Assembly (NCBI GenBank): GCA_046318115.1
Contig: JBKCVA010000063.1
Location: 1 to 64,000, forward strand
Origin: Aquimonas sp046318115
GTDB lineage: Bacteria; Pseudomonadota; Gammaproteobacteria; Xanthomonadales; Xanthomonadaceae
Reading direction: 5' to 3'
DNA length: 64,000 bases
The notes under the pieces: generated by a model
Databases searched by the model: none
The model's input: only the letters and a program-made list of their open reading frames with translations
Told to the model about the DNA's origin: nothing
Translations under genes and position numbers: made by a program
Part shown: positions 34,887 through 43,619 of the stretch, one piece after another
Position numbering within the stretch: the first letter of the stretch is position 1
Layout: each line of letters starts with the position of its first letter

Positions 34887-36236
34887 CTACTCCGTGAGAC
34901 GTCGGACCAGCTTGTCCCAGTCCTCGCGCGCCTTGGGATCGTCGCCTACCAAGGCTCGGACGACTTTGCAGGCATGCATCACCGTGGTGTGGTCGCGGCC
35001 GCCGAACGCGTCTCCGATCTCCGGAAGACTGTGCTCGGTCAGCTCCTTCGCCAGGGCCATTGCCATCTGCCGCGGACGCGCCAGCGAGCGCGTGCGCCGC
35101 TTGGAGAGCAGGTCCGAGACCCGAAGCTGGAAATAGTCCGCCACGGTCTTCTGGATGTTGACGAGCGAGATCACTGCCTGCTGTGCACGAAGAAGGTCCC
35201 GCAGGGCCTCCTGAGCGAACTCCTCGGTGATTGCACGCCCCATGAAGTTGGCGCGTGCGGCCAAGGTGTTGAGCGCACCTTCCAGGTCCCGCACGTTGGA
35301 ACGCATGCGGCGCGCGATCAGAAACGCCACGTTCTCCGGGAGCGGTACGCCTTTCTGCGAGGCCTTCGCCAGCAGGATCGCTGCCCGGGTTTCGAAGTCC
35401 GGGGGCTCGATCGCCACCGACAAGCCCCAGCCGAGGCGCGACTTCAGGCGTGGCTCCAGGTTGTCGACCTCCTTCGGATAGCGATCACACGTCAGGATGA
35501 TTTGCTGCTTCAACTCAAACAGTGCGTTGAAGGTGTGGAAGAACTCCTCCTGGGTGCGGTCCTTGCCAGCGAAGAACTGGATGTCGTCGATGAGCAGGGC
35601 GTGCACCGAATGGAACTGCCGCTTGAACTGCTCCATGGCTTTGTCGGCTAGCGCCTTCACCATGGCCGCGAAGAACTGCTCCGAGCGGAGGTAGAGCACG
35701 CGCATGCCCGGGTTGCGCGCCAGCATGTAATTGCCAGCCGCGTGCATCAGATGGGTCTTGCCGAGGCCAGTGCCGCCGTACAGCAGCAGTGGGTTGTAAG
35801 CCTTGCCCGGGTCCTTGGCGACTTGCAGAGCGGCCGCACGGCCGAGTTGATTGGAACTGCCCTCGATGAAGGTATCGAAGGTGTAATTCGCGTCGAGGTT
35901 GCTAGTGATCGGCTTGCCCTGCGGCCCGCTGACCTGCAGGCGCACCGTGCCGATGGCGCTGGTCGCCGGCGCCACTACCGGTTCGCGCTCGCGGCTGCGT
36001 GGCGTCCCCAGTTCAACGCCAACCTGCAGGCTCGGGTCTTCGGCGTAGTGCCTCAGGAGTTCCGTGATCCGCGCCAAGTGCTCGTCGCGGACGGTTTCGA
36101 CGACGAAGGCATTGGGCGCAAGCAAGGACACACCGCCCTCGCGGGGCTCGGCGTGCAGCGGCTTGATCCAGGTGTAGAAACTCTCGGCCGGGAGTTCGGC
36201 TTCAAGGCGTTCAAGACAGCGCAACCAAGGCGACAT
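34887..36236 (-). CDS. dnaA: Chromosomal replication initiator protein DnaA
   Basis: This 449-residue AAA+ protein binds DnaA boxes and opens the origin. Domain I is at the N-terminus (LERLEAELPAESFYTWIKPL). Domain III has Walker A GGTGLGKT at 154-161 and Walker B LLIDDIQFF. Domain IV ends with the helix-turn-helix signature GGRDHTTVMHACKVV near residue 412. The ATG at 36236 matches the family start and has GGGAAG just upstream; an earlier GTG/ATG frame adds unrelated residues. It is divergent from rpmH across 368 bases. Confidence 0.97.
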   Translation of the reverse strand: MSPWLRCLERLEAELPAESFYTWIKPLHAEPREGGVSLLAPNAFVVETVRDEHLARITELLRHYAEDPSLQVGVELGTPRSREREPVVAPATSAIGTVRLQVSGPQGKPITSNLDANYTFDTFIEGSSNQLGRAAALQVAKDPGKAYNPLLLYGGTGLGKTHLMHAAGNYMLARNPGMRVLYLRSEQFFAAMVKALADKAMEQFKRQFHSVHALLIDDIQFFAGKDRTQEEFFHTFNALFELKQQIILTCDRYPKEVDNLEPRLKSRLGWGLSVAIEPPDFETRAAILLAKASQKGVPLPENVAFLIARRMRSNVRDLEGALNTLAARANFMGRAITEEFAQEALRDLLRAQQAVISLVNIQKTVADYFQLRVSDLLSKRRTRSLARPRQMAMALAKELTEHSLPEIGDAFGGRDHTTVMHACKVVRALVGDDPKAREDWDKLVRRLTE

Positions 36237-36604
36237 GCAGCTTCCCGAGTGGAGCCCAGCCGGCAGCCGCGAAACGCCACTTGGGCGCGACACGGCTCAG
36301 GCGTCGATGGGGATGGGAGAAAGCCCGATGCTTCCGGACCAGACGCCCACTCGCGATACAGGCCATGCGCTCGCTGTCGCCGGCGGTCACGGGGCCGCTG
36401 AAAACACCGGACCGCTGTCGCGCCCTGAGCTGAGCGTTGCGGCATGCGCGCTGCGATTCCACGAGAGGCATCCAGCCCCGGATGACCGGGCGGCCTGCCA
36501 GTCTACGCCGCGCGGCAAGCAGTGCCAACCGCGCCCCGCTTGACAGGCGACAGACAGGCCCCGTATTCTCCGCGGTCTTTCTGCCCAGACATCGAGTCGC
36601 TGTC
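36237..36604. other. 368-bp divergent region between dnaA and rpmH
   Basis: No gene is supported; short open frames here are antisense or low-complexity. It must contain the dnaA promoter (not recognised by eye) and holds a good rpmH promoter near its right end. No consensus DnaA box was seen in it, in contrast to many bacteria where oriC or autoregulatory boxes lie upstream of dnaA. Confidence 0.55.
36540..36569 (+). promoter_or_regulatory. rpmH promoter
   Basis: A perfect -35 TTGACA (36540-36545) and a -10 TATTCT (36564-36569) are separated by 18 bases, 35 bases before the rpmH start. This is the best sigma-70 match in the window. Confidence 0.7.
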
Positions 36605-36739
36605 ATGAAGCGCACCTTCCAGCCCAGCAACCTCAAGCGCGCCCGCACCCACGGTTTCCGTGCCCGCATGGCCACCGCCGACGGCCGCAAGGTCCTGTCC
36701 GCGCGCCGCGCCAAGGGTCGCAAGCGCCTCTGCCCGTAA
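36605..36739 (+). CDS. rpmH: 50S ribosomal protein L34
   Basis: This is a 44-residue basic ribosomal protein, MKRTFQPSNLKRARTHGF followed by RARMATADGRKVLSARRAKGR, ending RLCP. It is nearly identical to L34 across gammaproteobacteria. The Cys-Pro end differs from the more common RLTV/RLSA types. It sits between the dnaA promoter region and rnpA as in most bacterial origins, with a strong promoter directly upstream. Confidence 0.96.
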   Translation: MKRTFQPSNLKRARTHGFRARMATADGRKVLSARRAKGRKRLCP

Positions 36740-36867
36740 GCGGGCACGCGTTCCCCGTCGACGCCTGAGGGCGTCGCGGCGCCTGCCGACGACGCGTCCA
36801 CGCTTCGATCGGTACTCGCAGGCCTGGCATCCGCCGGGCCTGCTGCGTTTGCGGGGTCGCTACTCCT

Positions 36868-37383
36868 ATGCGCGAAAACGCCCCCGATTCCGCTGCCCGG
36901 ACGCGTCTGCGTCCTTCGGCACGCATGCGCCTGCCGCGTGAATTCAGCCGCTGCCTCGATGCCGGGCAACGCATGGGCGGCGCTTACTACCGCTGCACGG
37001 TCCTGCTGGACCCGCAAGCCTCGGGCCCGCGGATCGGCTTCGCCATTTCGCGCAAGGTCGACAAGCGTGCCGTGGTGCGCAACCGTTTGAAGCGCCTAGC
37101 CCGTGAAGCATTCCGCCAGTTGCGCGATCACCTCCCGGCGGGCGACTACGTGTTCATGGCCAAGCGGGAAGCGGCGAGCGCCAGCCCCGCCCCGTTGCGA
37201 CTTGACTTGCAGCGCCTGCTGGAGCGGGCACGTGCGTTGAAGCCCCCTGCCGCGCACGTCACAATGCCGCCCGCATCCACGCCCTGCCCCGGCCCTGCCG
37301 ACGTCGCGCCGGGCGGCCCATCGTCTCCCCTTCCGCAAGCCGGGCCTGCTCCCTGCCCCGGCGACGACCGAGTGTCCGAATGA
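36868..37383 (+). CDS. rnpA: Ribonuclease P protein component
   Basis: This is a 171-residue basic protein that supports RNase P RNA in tRNA 5' maturation. The RNR signature is present as AVVRNRLKRLAREAFR, and the N-terminal substrate strand as RIGFAISRKVDKR. The catalytic core ends near residue 122. The following 50 residues form an unusual Pro/Ala/Gly-rich tail with no match to RnpA, and the stop overlaps the yidC start (ATGA). The usual small gene yidD between rnpA and yidC is absent. An internal ATG (residue 20) is a possible alternative start but would cut into the conserved N-terminus. Confidence 0.9.
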   Translation: MRENAPDSAARTRLRPSARMRLPREFSRCLDAGQRMGGAYYRCTVLLDPQASGPRIGFAISRKVDKRAVVRNRLKRLAREAFRQLRDHLPAGDYVFMAKREAASASPAPLRLDLQRLLERARALKPPAAHVTMPPASTPCPGPADVAPGGPSSPLPQAGPAPCPGDDRVSE

Positions 37384-39044
37384 ACCAAGCGCGCACCTTT
37401 CTGTTCATTGCCTGGCTGATGGTGGCCTACCTCGCCTGGGACACCTGGCAGCAGGACTACAGTCGGCCGCGGCCACAAGCGGCCGACCAGACCGAGCAGG
37501 CGGCCCCGCCTGCCGCCGGCGAGTTGCCCGAATTCCAGCCGGGAGCCAGCACCGGCGCTGGCGCGGGCGCAGCGCCTGCCGCTGCGACAACCTCCGCAGG
37601 CCAGCGCCTGAGCGTGCGCACCGACGTCCTCGATCTGGTCATCGACACCCAGGGCGCAAGCCTCGTGCAGGCCGACCTGCTGGCCTATTCCCAGGAGCCC
37701 AAGCCCGATTCGCCGCCCGTGCGCCTGATGAGCACCCAGGGCCAGCGTTACTTCATCGGGCAGTCCGGCTACGTGGGCACACGCGCCGACTTGCCCAACC
37801 ACCTGAGCCTGTTCAGTGCCGATGCGGAGCGTTTCGAGCTCGGCGACGAGGCGCGACTCGAAGTCCCGCTGCGCTGGACCTCGGCGGATGGCCTGAGCCT
37901 CGTGCGCACCTTCGTGTTCGAGCGCGGCAGCTATGTCATCGACGTCCAGGACCGCTTCGAAAACGCCAGCGGCGAGCCTGTCGAACTGAGCGCCTATCGC
38001 CAGCTGGTGCGGGTGACGCCGCCGCCGCTGCCGGGTTCGAGCTTCACCAACCCGGCGGCCTACAGTTTCACTGGTGGAGCTTTCTACAGCCCAGACCACA
38101 AGTACGAGACGCGCAAGCTTGGGGAGTTCTCTGGGCAACCAGAGGTCTCAGCGGCTCACGGTTGGATCGCGATGATCGAGCATTACTTCTTTGCTGCCTG
38201 GATACCGCCGGCCGAGGAAGTTCAGACCTTCAGCACGGACACCGAGTCTGGCGGACGGCATCGAGTCAGAGCGTTGGGCCCGCAGCTACAGATCGCACCA
38301 AGCAGCGCGTTGGAAACAAATGCCCGGATCTATGTGGGTCCCAAGCTGACGGGGCATCTAGAGAGCATCGCCCCGGGGCTCAAGCTCACACCCGATTACG
38401 GGATCTTCCGTACGCTCGCTTACCCGATGTCGGTAGCCTTGAGCTGGCTCCATGATCTGACCGGCAACTGGGGCTGGGCGATCGTCCTGCTGGTGGTCAT
38501 CCTGAAGCTCGCCCTGTTCAAGCTCTCCGAAGCCCAGTACAAGAGCTTCGCCAAGATGCGCGCGGTGCAGCCGCGCATCGAAGCCCTGAAGGAGCGCTAC
38601 GGCGAGGATCGCCAGAAGTTCCAGACGGCGATGATGGAGCTGTACAAGAAAGAGAAGATCAACCCGATGGGCGGCTGCCTGCCCATCCTGATCCAGATCC
38701 CGATCTTCATCTCGCTGTACTGGGTGCTGATCGAAGCGGTCGAGCTCCGCCACGCGCCGTGGATCCTGTGGATCCACAACCTCACTGCGCCGGACCCCTA
38801 CTTCATCCTGCCCGTGCTGAACCTGCTGACCATGTGGGCCACGCAGAAGCTGTCGCCGACGCCGGGCATGGACCCGATGCAGAAGCGGATCATGCAGATC
38901 ATGCCGATCGCCTTCGGCGTGATGTTCGCCTTCTTCCCGGCCGGCCTGGTGCTGTACTGGACCACCAACGGTGCGTTGGGTCTGCTGCAGCAGTGGATCA
39001 TCCTGCGTCGCCACGGCGATCAGGCCACGCCCAAGACGGCCTGA
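37380..39044 (+). CDS. yidC: Membrane protein insertase YidC
   Basis: This 554-residue inner-membrane insertase acts alone or with SecYEG. An N-terminal membrane helix (RTFLFIAWLMVAYLAW) is followed by a Pro/Ala-rich linker, a large periplasmic domain (about 70-330), and the conserved five-helix core from about residue 350. The core includes GNWGWAIVLLVVILKLALF, YKKEKINPMGGCLPILIQIPIF and PAGLVLYWTTNGALGLLQQW. Length is normal for a gammaproteobacterium. It overlaps rnpA by four bases and is followed after 91 bases by mnmE. Confidence 0.96.
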   Translation: MNQARTFLFIAWLMVAYLAWDTWQQDYSRPRPQAADQTEQAAPPAAGELPEFQPGASTGAGAGAAPAAATTSAGQRLSVRTDVLDLVIDTQGASLVQADLLAYSQEPKPDSPPVRLMSTQGQRYFIGQSGYVGTRADLPNHLSLFSADAERFELGDEARLEVPLRWTSADGLSLVRTFVFERGSYVIDVQDRFENASGEPVELSAYRQLVRVTPPPLPGSSFTNPAAYSFTGGAFYSPDHKYETRKLGEFSGQPEVSAAHGWIAMIEHYFFAAWIPPAEEVQTFSTDTESGGRHRVRALGPQLQIAPSSALETNARIYVGPKLTGHLESIAPGLKLTPDYGIFRTLAYPMSVALSWLHDLTGNWGWAIVLLVVILKLALFKLSEAQYKSFAKMRAVQPRIEALKERYGEDRQKFQTAMMELYKKEKINPMGGCLPILIQIPIFISLYWVLIEAVELRHAPWILWIHNLTAPDPYFILPVLNLLTMWATQKLSPTPGMDPMQKRIMQIMPIAFGVMFAFFPAGLVLYWTTNGALGLLQQWIILRRHGDQATPKTA

Positions 39045-39077
39045 TTCGCCACAGGGAACTCACGATTCTCGACAGAC

Positions 39078-39110
39078 CAGCGGCCGCGGCGCGCAAGCAC
39101 GCGGCCGCTG
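39078..39110. other. Perfect GC hairpin ahead of mnmE
   Basis: CAGCGGCCGCG at 39078-39088 pairs with CGCGGCCGCTG at 39100-39110 around an 11-base loop. It lies between yidC and the mnmE ribosome site (AGGGAGG). No T-run follows, so it could be a Rho-assisted end, an RNA stabiliser or an attenuator. Confidence 0.5.
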
Positions 39111-39135
39111 TCGCATCCGGAGGGAGGAAAACGCC

Positions 39136-40530
39136 ATGCGCCACGCTTCTGCCGGGTCGCAGTCCACGGCCTCCGCCGCGTCGTCGAGCGCGCGCACCGA
39201 CACCATCGCCGCCATCGCCACCGCCGCGGCCCCCGCCGGGCTGGGCGTGGTCCGCCTGTCGGGGCCTCAGTCGATCGCGATCGCGCACCGCCTGAGCGAC
39301 ATCAAGCCCAGGCCGCGCCACGCCCACTACGTGCGTTTCCGCGATGCCGAGGGCGAGGTCATCGACGATGGCCTGCTGATCGCCTTCGTCGCACCGGCGT
39401 CCTACACCGGCGAGGACGTTGTCGAGCTGCAGGCCCACGGCAGCCCTGCCCTGCTGCGCCTGCTGCTGGCACGCTGCGTGGAACTCGGTGCGCGCCAGGC
39501 GCGACCCGGCGAGTTCACCGAGCGGGCGTTCCTCAACGACCGACTGGACCTCGCCCAGGCCGAGGCCGTGGCCGATCTCATCCATGCCTCGTCGGAAGCC
39601 GCGGCCCGCGCCGCGCGGCGCGCACTGGACGGCGAGTTCAGCCGCCGCGTCGAGGCGCTGACCGAAGCGCTCACGGGCCTGCGCATCTACGTGGAAGCCG
39701 CCATCGACTTCCCCGAGGAAGAGATCGATTTCCTCGCCGGCCCTGAACTCAAGTCCCGTCTGCAGCAGGTGTGCGAGCTGATGCAGGCCCTGCTGCGCGA
39801 GGCCCGTCGCGGCCAGCGCCTGCGCGACGGCCTGCACGTGGTCATCGCTGGACCGCCCAATGCCGGCAAGAGCTCGCTGCTGAACGCGCTGGCCGGCAGC
39901 GAGCGCGCCATCGTCACCGACATCGCCGGCACCACCCGCGACCTGCTGCGCGAGTCGGTCCTGATCGATGGCATCGAACTCACCCTGGTCGATACCGCTG
40001 GTCTGCGCGAGGGAGCCGATGTGGTGGAGGCGGAAGGCATTCGTCGAGCCCGCGCCGAGTTCGCCCGCGCTGATCTTGCTCTTGCCGTCCTCGAATGCGG
40101 TTCGGAGACGACCCAGATGCCAGCATTGCGCGAAGAGCTGGCCGCCCTGCCGCAGGTGTTCTGGCTGCACAACAAATGCGATTTGGCGGCACAGCCGCCA
40201 CGACGCGAGCCGCAGCCCGATGGACAGCACTTCTGGCTGTCCGCGCGCGGGGGTGCCGGCCTCGATGCGCTGCGCGAAGCCTTGAAACAGGCCGCCGGCC
40301 TGGGCGAAGCCGCAGAGGGGGCGGTCAGCGCCCGTGCCCGCCACGTCGAGGCGCTTCAGCAGGCCAACTGCCAGCTCGAAAGCGCCGCGCAACGCCTGGC
40401 CGAAGGCAACGGCGAGCTCGCCGCCGAAGATCTGCGTGCTGCGCAGGAGGCGCTGGGCGGGATTACCGGTCGACTGAGTGCCGACGATCTGCTTGGACGC
40501 ATCTTCGGTAGCTTCTGCATCGGAAAGTGA
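39136..40530 (+). CDS. mnmE: tRNA modification GTPase MnmE
   Basis: This 464-residue GTPase works with MnmG to add carboxymethylaminomethyl groups to wobble uridine 34 of certain tRNAs. The N-terminal folate-binding domain contains RPGEFTERAFLNDRLDLAQAEA. The G domain has G1 GPPNAGKSS (about residue 238), G2 DIAGTTRD, G3 DTAGLR and G4 NKCD. The protein ends GRIFGSFCIGK with the catalytic Cys of the CIGK motif. A strong AGGGAGG site precedes the ATG. The 22 residues at the N-terminus are an Ala/Ser-rich extension. It ends the origin-linked cluster. Confidence 0.96.
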   Translation: MRHASAGSQSTASAASSSARTDTIAAIATAAAPAGLGVVRLSGPQSIAIAHRLSDIKPRPRHAHYVRFRDAEGEVIDDGLLIAFVAPASYTGEDVVELQAHGSPALLRLLLARCVELGARQARPGEFTERAFLNDRLDLAQAEAVADLIHASSEAAARAARRALDGEFSRRVEALTEALTGLRIYVEAAIDFPEEEIDFLAGPELKSRLQQVCELMQALLREARRGQRLRDGLHVVIAGPPNAGKSSLLNALAGSERAIVTDIAGTTRDLLRESVLIDGIELTLVDTAGLREGADVVEAEGIRRARAEFARADLALAVLECGSETTQMPALREELAALPQVFWLHNKCDLAAQPPRREPQPDGQHFWLSARGGAGLDALREALKQAAGLGEAAEGAVSARARHVEALQQANCQLESAAQRLAEGNGELAAEDLRAAQEALGGITGRLSADDLLGRIFGSFCIGK

Positions 40531-40694
40531 TGCGCATCGCGGAATGCTCACTGCTTCGCCATTTTTTGCAACGCTGTCCGGCCCCGACTTGCGAGCACAC
40601 GTGAGCGTATGGCACGAATCGCAGCCGGAGATCCGCTGACGATTGCGCCGGGGGTGGCGCGACGGGTCGGATCCAATCACCAAGGGGAATTGCA

Positions 40695-41663
40695 ATGGGC
40701 ATGTTCAGGCTGCGCGCTGGCGCGGTGTCGATTTTCGCGGCCGGGCTGTTGGCCGCATGCGGGGGTTCCGAAGCGCCCCCGGCTGACCCGGCGGCGGCCA
40801 CCGCGCCCGCGACGGCCGCCCAGCCTGCCGCGCCCGAGTCCGCGCCAGCGCCAGCGCCTGCACCCGCGCTCGTCGAAGGCGCGGGAAGCATCGAAGTCGC
40901 TGAAGCAGCGTTGCGCGAACAGAGACTGTTCACCCCAGCCGGAGACAATGCGTTCGAGCTGTTCATCCTCGCCCTCGAGCGCGACCCCGCGTCGCAGCGG
41001 GTCAAGGACGCCCTCACCGATCTGTTTCCCTATGCAGTGCTGCACGTGGAGCAACGCACGGCTGCGCGCGATGCCGAAGACGCCCGCCGCGTGCTCGATC
41101 TGATGATGCGCGCCCAACCCGACGCGCCCGCGCTCGACCGTCTGGAGCGCGGCGTTGAGGCTCTAGAGCGTCGCCTCGCTACTGAGGCCGCCCAGCAGGA
41201 AGCGGCGGCCGCTCGCGCCAACGCCCCTGCCCCTGCCCCGACTCCGGCACCGGCGGTGCCCGCACCGGCCCCTGAACCTGCACCGTCCGCCCCCCCGACG
41301 CCGGCCCCCGAGCAGACACCAGCTCCAGCTCCGGTCACGCCCACGCCCGAACCTACGCCTCCGCCGGCGGCCGCAGCGCCAGCGCCTGCCGCCACCCCGG
41401 CGCCCGCGCGGCTTCCGCGCGTGCTGCGCCAGCCCCCACTGCGTTATCCCGACCAGGCGATGCGCCAAGGCATCGAGGGCTCGGTCACGCTCGACTTCCA
41501 GATCAATGCCGACGGCAGCGTTTCGGATGTCCGCGTGATCCAGGCGAACCCGCAAGGTGTGTTCGAGCGCGAGGCCATGTCGGTCGTTCGCCGCACCCGA
41601 TTCGAGGAGCCGCCCGCACCGACCCGGGCGCGCCGCACCATCGAATTCACGCTGGGTGACTGA
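40695..41663 (+). CDS. Lipoprotein with TonB C-terminal domain
   Basis: This 322-residue protein has a lipoprotein signal (RLRAGAVSIFAAGLLAAC, Cys22), followed by Gly-Gly, which should allow sorting to the outer membrane. Its middle is an alpha-helical region (about 65-150) and then a long Pro/Ala stretch. The C-terminal 85 residues form a TonB-type domain: PPLRYPDQAMRQGIEGSVTLDFQINADGSV through REAMSVVRRTRF. A TonB domain on a lipoprotein instead of an inner-membrane helix is unusual. An AAGGGG ribosome site lies upstream. The next gene is a clear paralogue. Confidence 0.8.
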   Translation: MGMFRLRAGAVSIFAAGLLAACGGSEAPPADPAAATAPATAAQPAAPESAPAPAPAPALVEGAGSIEVAEAALREQRLFTPAGDNAFELFILALERDPASQRVKDALTDLFPYAVLHVEQRTAARDAEDARRVLDLMMRAQPDAPALDRLERGVEALERRLATEAAQQEAAAARANAPAPAPTPAPAVPAPAPEPAPSAPPTPAPEQTPAPAPVTPTPEPTPPPAAAAPAPAATPAPARLPRVLRQPPLRYPDQAMRQGIEGSVTLDFQINADGSVSDVRVIQANPQGVFEREAMSVVRRTRFEEPPAPTRARRTIEFTLGD

Positions 41664-41675
41664 ATCAGATCCGCG

Positions 41676-41704
41676 CCCTGCGTCCCGCATTGCGGGTCGC
41701 AGGG
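41676..41704. other. Stem-loop between the two TonB-domain genes
   Basis: CCCTGCG-T-CCCGC pairs with GCGGG-T-CGCAGGG around ATT: a 12-bp stem with one T:T mismatch, 12 bases after the first stop. There is no U-tract. It could stabilise the upstream mRNA or weaken read-through into the second paralogue. Confidence 0.5.
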
Positions 41705-41833
41705 TGTCGGAGCCGTGACCGCGATCGCAGCTCGAAGCCCTTGCCCTCTGGCTGAAGCAAAACTGCAATCCGCTTTCTGCACCCTGTCCGGCTCCCGCGA
41801 GCATTCCGGTACGCGGGCCAACAGGGGCCCTTC

Positions 41834-42835
41834 ATGGCAACACCCAGTGAGCGCCTGCCGTTCGCGGCTGGCATACCTGTTCCAGATGTCCTTCGCCGTG
41901 GCCTGCAGCTGAGCGTGGCCCTGCTTCTTGTCGCTTGCGGCGGCGCGGGCGACACCCCAGCGCCAGACGCTCCCGCACCGGCCTCCCAGGCTGCTGAATC
42001 CTTCGGCCAGCCCGACCAGGCTCCTGTCGCTGACCAGAGCGATGCCGCCGCGCGCGGCGAGCTCGCGCTCCGCGAGCAGCGCCTGTTTCTGCCGGCGGGC
42101 AACAATGCCTTCGAGTACTTCCTTGCCGCCATCGAAACCCAGCCCGCGGACGAGCGCTCGCGGCTGGCGCTGGACGATCTGCTGCCCTATGCGGCCCTGC
42201 ACGTGGAGCAGCGCCTCGCAGCGGAAGACCTCGCGGACGCCGAGCGGGTGCTCGGCCTGATGGTGCGTGCATCCGCAAATGCGCCCGCCCTGCCGCGGCT
42301 GCAGTCGGCCGCTGCCACGCTGCGCGCGAGACTGGCGTCGGCTGTTGTCGACAGATCTCCCACGCCGCCGCAGCCCGAACAGGCCAATTCTGCAGCCACG
42401 GCGGACACCGCGGTCGCCGCGCCACCTGTCGCAGCCCCGACCAATGACACCGCGCAAGCAGAGCCAGCGGTCACTACGCCTGCAGCGCCCGTCCCCGCTC
42501 CAGGGCCTGCCAGCGAAGCCCCTGAACAGTCGTCGGCGCCTACCGAACCGGCCGTCACCCCGACGCCGATCGCTGCGCCCCGCGTGCCCGACGTGGTGTA
42601 CCGCCCGCCACTGCGCTATCCCGCCATGGCCGAGCGGCGCAAGCTCGAAGGCTTCGTCGAAATCGAATTCACCATCGGTGCGGACGGCAGTGTCTCCGAG
42701 CTGGAGGTGCTGCGCAGCCAGCCCGAAGGCGTGTTCGACCGCGAAGCGCTGGCGGCGATGCAGCGATGGCGCTTCGCGCCGCCCGCTGTGCCGATGCGCG
42801 CCCGCCGGACTCTGGAGTTCAAACTGGCGCGGTAA
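41834..42835 (+). CDS. Lipoprotein with TonB C-terminal domain (paralogue)
   Basis: This 333-residue paralogue of the preceding gene has the same order: lipobox (LLLVAC, Cys35, then Gly-Gly), helical region with ALREQRLFLPAGNNAFEYFL (the first copy has ALREQRLFTPAGDNAFELFI), Pro/Ala linker and C-terminal TonB domain (PPLRYPAMAERRKLEGFVEIEFTI). The lipid signal is preceded by about 20 extra residues, so the true start could be internal. The helical region is more similar between copies than the linkers, which suggests a functional tandem duplication. Role unknown. Confidence 0.78.
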   Translation: MATPSERLPFAAGIPVPDVLRRGLQLSVALLLVACGGAGDTPAPDAPAPASQAAESFGQPDQAPVADQSDAAARGELALREQRLFLPAGNNAFEYFLAAIETQPADERSRLALDDLLPYAALHVEQRLAAEDLADAERVLGLMVRASANAPALPRLQSAAATLRARLASAVVDRSPTPPQPEQANSAATADTAVAAPPVAAPTNDTAQAEPAVTTPAAPVPAPGPASEAPEQSSAPTEPAVTPTPIAAPRVPDVVYRPPLRYPAMAERRKLEGFVEIEFTIGADGSVSELEVLRSQPEGVFDREALAAMQRWRFAPPAVPMRARRTLEFKLAR

Positions 42836-42888
42836 ACCTGCCGTCGCCGTCCTGAGAGGGCGAAGCCTCGGGGGCGCTGCGCAGTGTC

Positions 42889-43530
42889 TCAGGGCTTGGC
42901 CGCAAGCCGCTGCTGCAGCCTCTGCAGACGCCGCTCGCTGCGCTCGACGCCATCGCGCAGCGCGTCGACGTCCTCGCAGAAGGCGTCCAGCTCCGCGCGC
43001 CCCACCAGCACGCCGGCTTCGTCCCGCAGGAAATCAGCGCCGGCTTCGGCGAATTCGCGCGAGCCGCGCCGGACGCCTTCGAGCCCCGCACGCAGTGCCT
43101 TGGCCACCTGCACGCCCAGGACATCGCCGAGTCGTGCCGACAGCGCGGCTTCTAGATCGGGGCTGTAGCGCTGGGCGATCCGCTGCAGGGACTGGGCGAG
43201 CTCGATGTCGCCGGCGATCTTCATGCGTCCCGGCGTCGCCTGGGCCGCGCCCGGCAGCACTCGCGACAGCACCGCGCCGAGCGTGGCCTTCAGGCTCAAG
43301 TCGGGCTCATGCGAGGACTGGGCCGGCCCCACCACAAGGCGGCCCGTCCGCACCTCGATGCGCGCGGCCAGCCTCGGTGCGGCCAGCTCCAGCTCGATGC
43401 TGCGGCCTTCGAGCACATGCAACTGGGCAGGCAACTCCGGGTCGAGCGCCACCGCGCGATTGAGCGCGAACTCCAGCGCCTGTCCGCCGACGGCGAGCAG
43501 GGGATTGGGGCGTACGTGGCTGTCGGACAT
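42889..43530 (-). CDS. ubiJ: Ubiquinone biosynthesis accessory factor UbiJ (SCP2 domain)
   Basis: This 213-residue protein has an N-terminal SCP2-like sterol-carrier domain (ALEFALNRAVALDP, through GRMKIAGDIELAQSLQRI) and a C-terminal helical region ending in a coiled-coil-like repeat with ERSERRLQRLQQRLA. This layout is typical of UbiJ, which holds lipid intermediates for the Ubi complex. It is not beside ubiE or ubiB here, so the assignment rests on sequence alone. It is convergent with the TonB-domain paralogue and lies 85 bases from tatD. Confidence 0.75.
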   Translation of the reverse strand: MSDSHVRPNPLLAVGGQALEFALNRAVALDPELPAQLHVLEGRSIELELAAPRLAARIEVRTGRLVVGPAQSSHEPDLSLKATLGAVLSRVLPGAAQATPGRMKIAGDIELAQSLQRIAQRYSPDLEAALSARLGDVLGVQVAKALRAGLEGVRRGSREFAEAGADFLRDEAGVLVGRAELDAFCEDVDALRDGVERSERRLQRLQQRLAAKP

Positions 43531-43588
43531 GGCGGGCTCGGGTGGGTCGGGTGATGCGGATCAGGAGGCGCGAGCGTACGCGTGGCAC

Positions 43589-43619
43589 GGGTCAACGGCT
43601 CAACGGCTCAACGGCTCAG
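43589..43619. repeat. Tandem GGCTCAAC repeats at the 3' end of tatD
   Basis: Nearly four copies of an 8-base unit (GGGTCAAC, GGCTCAAC, GGCTCAAC, GGCTCAG) run from 43589 to 43619 and reach into the tatD stop codon. Such short repeats can change in number by slippage. Only the last unit overlaps coding sequence. Confidence 0.7.

Noticed and set aside
37200..37383. Degenerate yidD between rnpA and yidC
   Set aside because: No frame in this stretch shows the YidD signature (cysteine-rich CRFxPTCSxY motif), and the same gene order without yidD is known from Xanthomonas.
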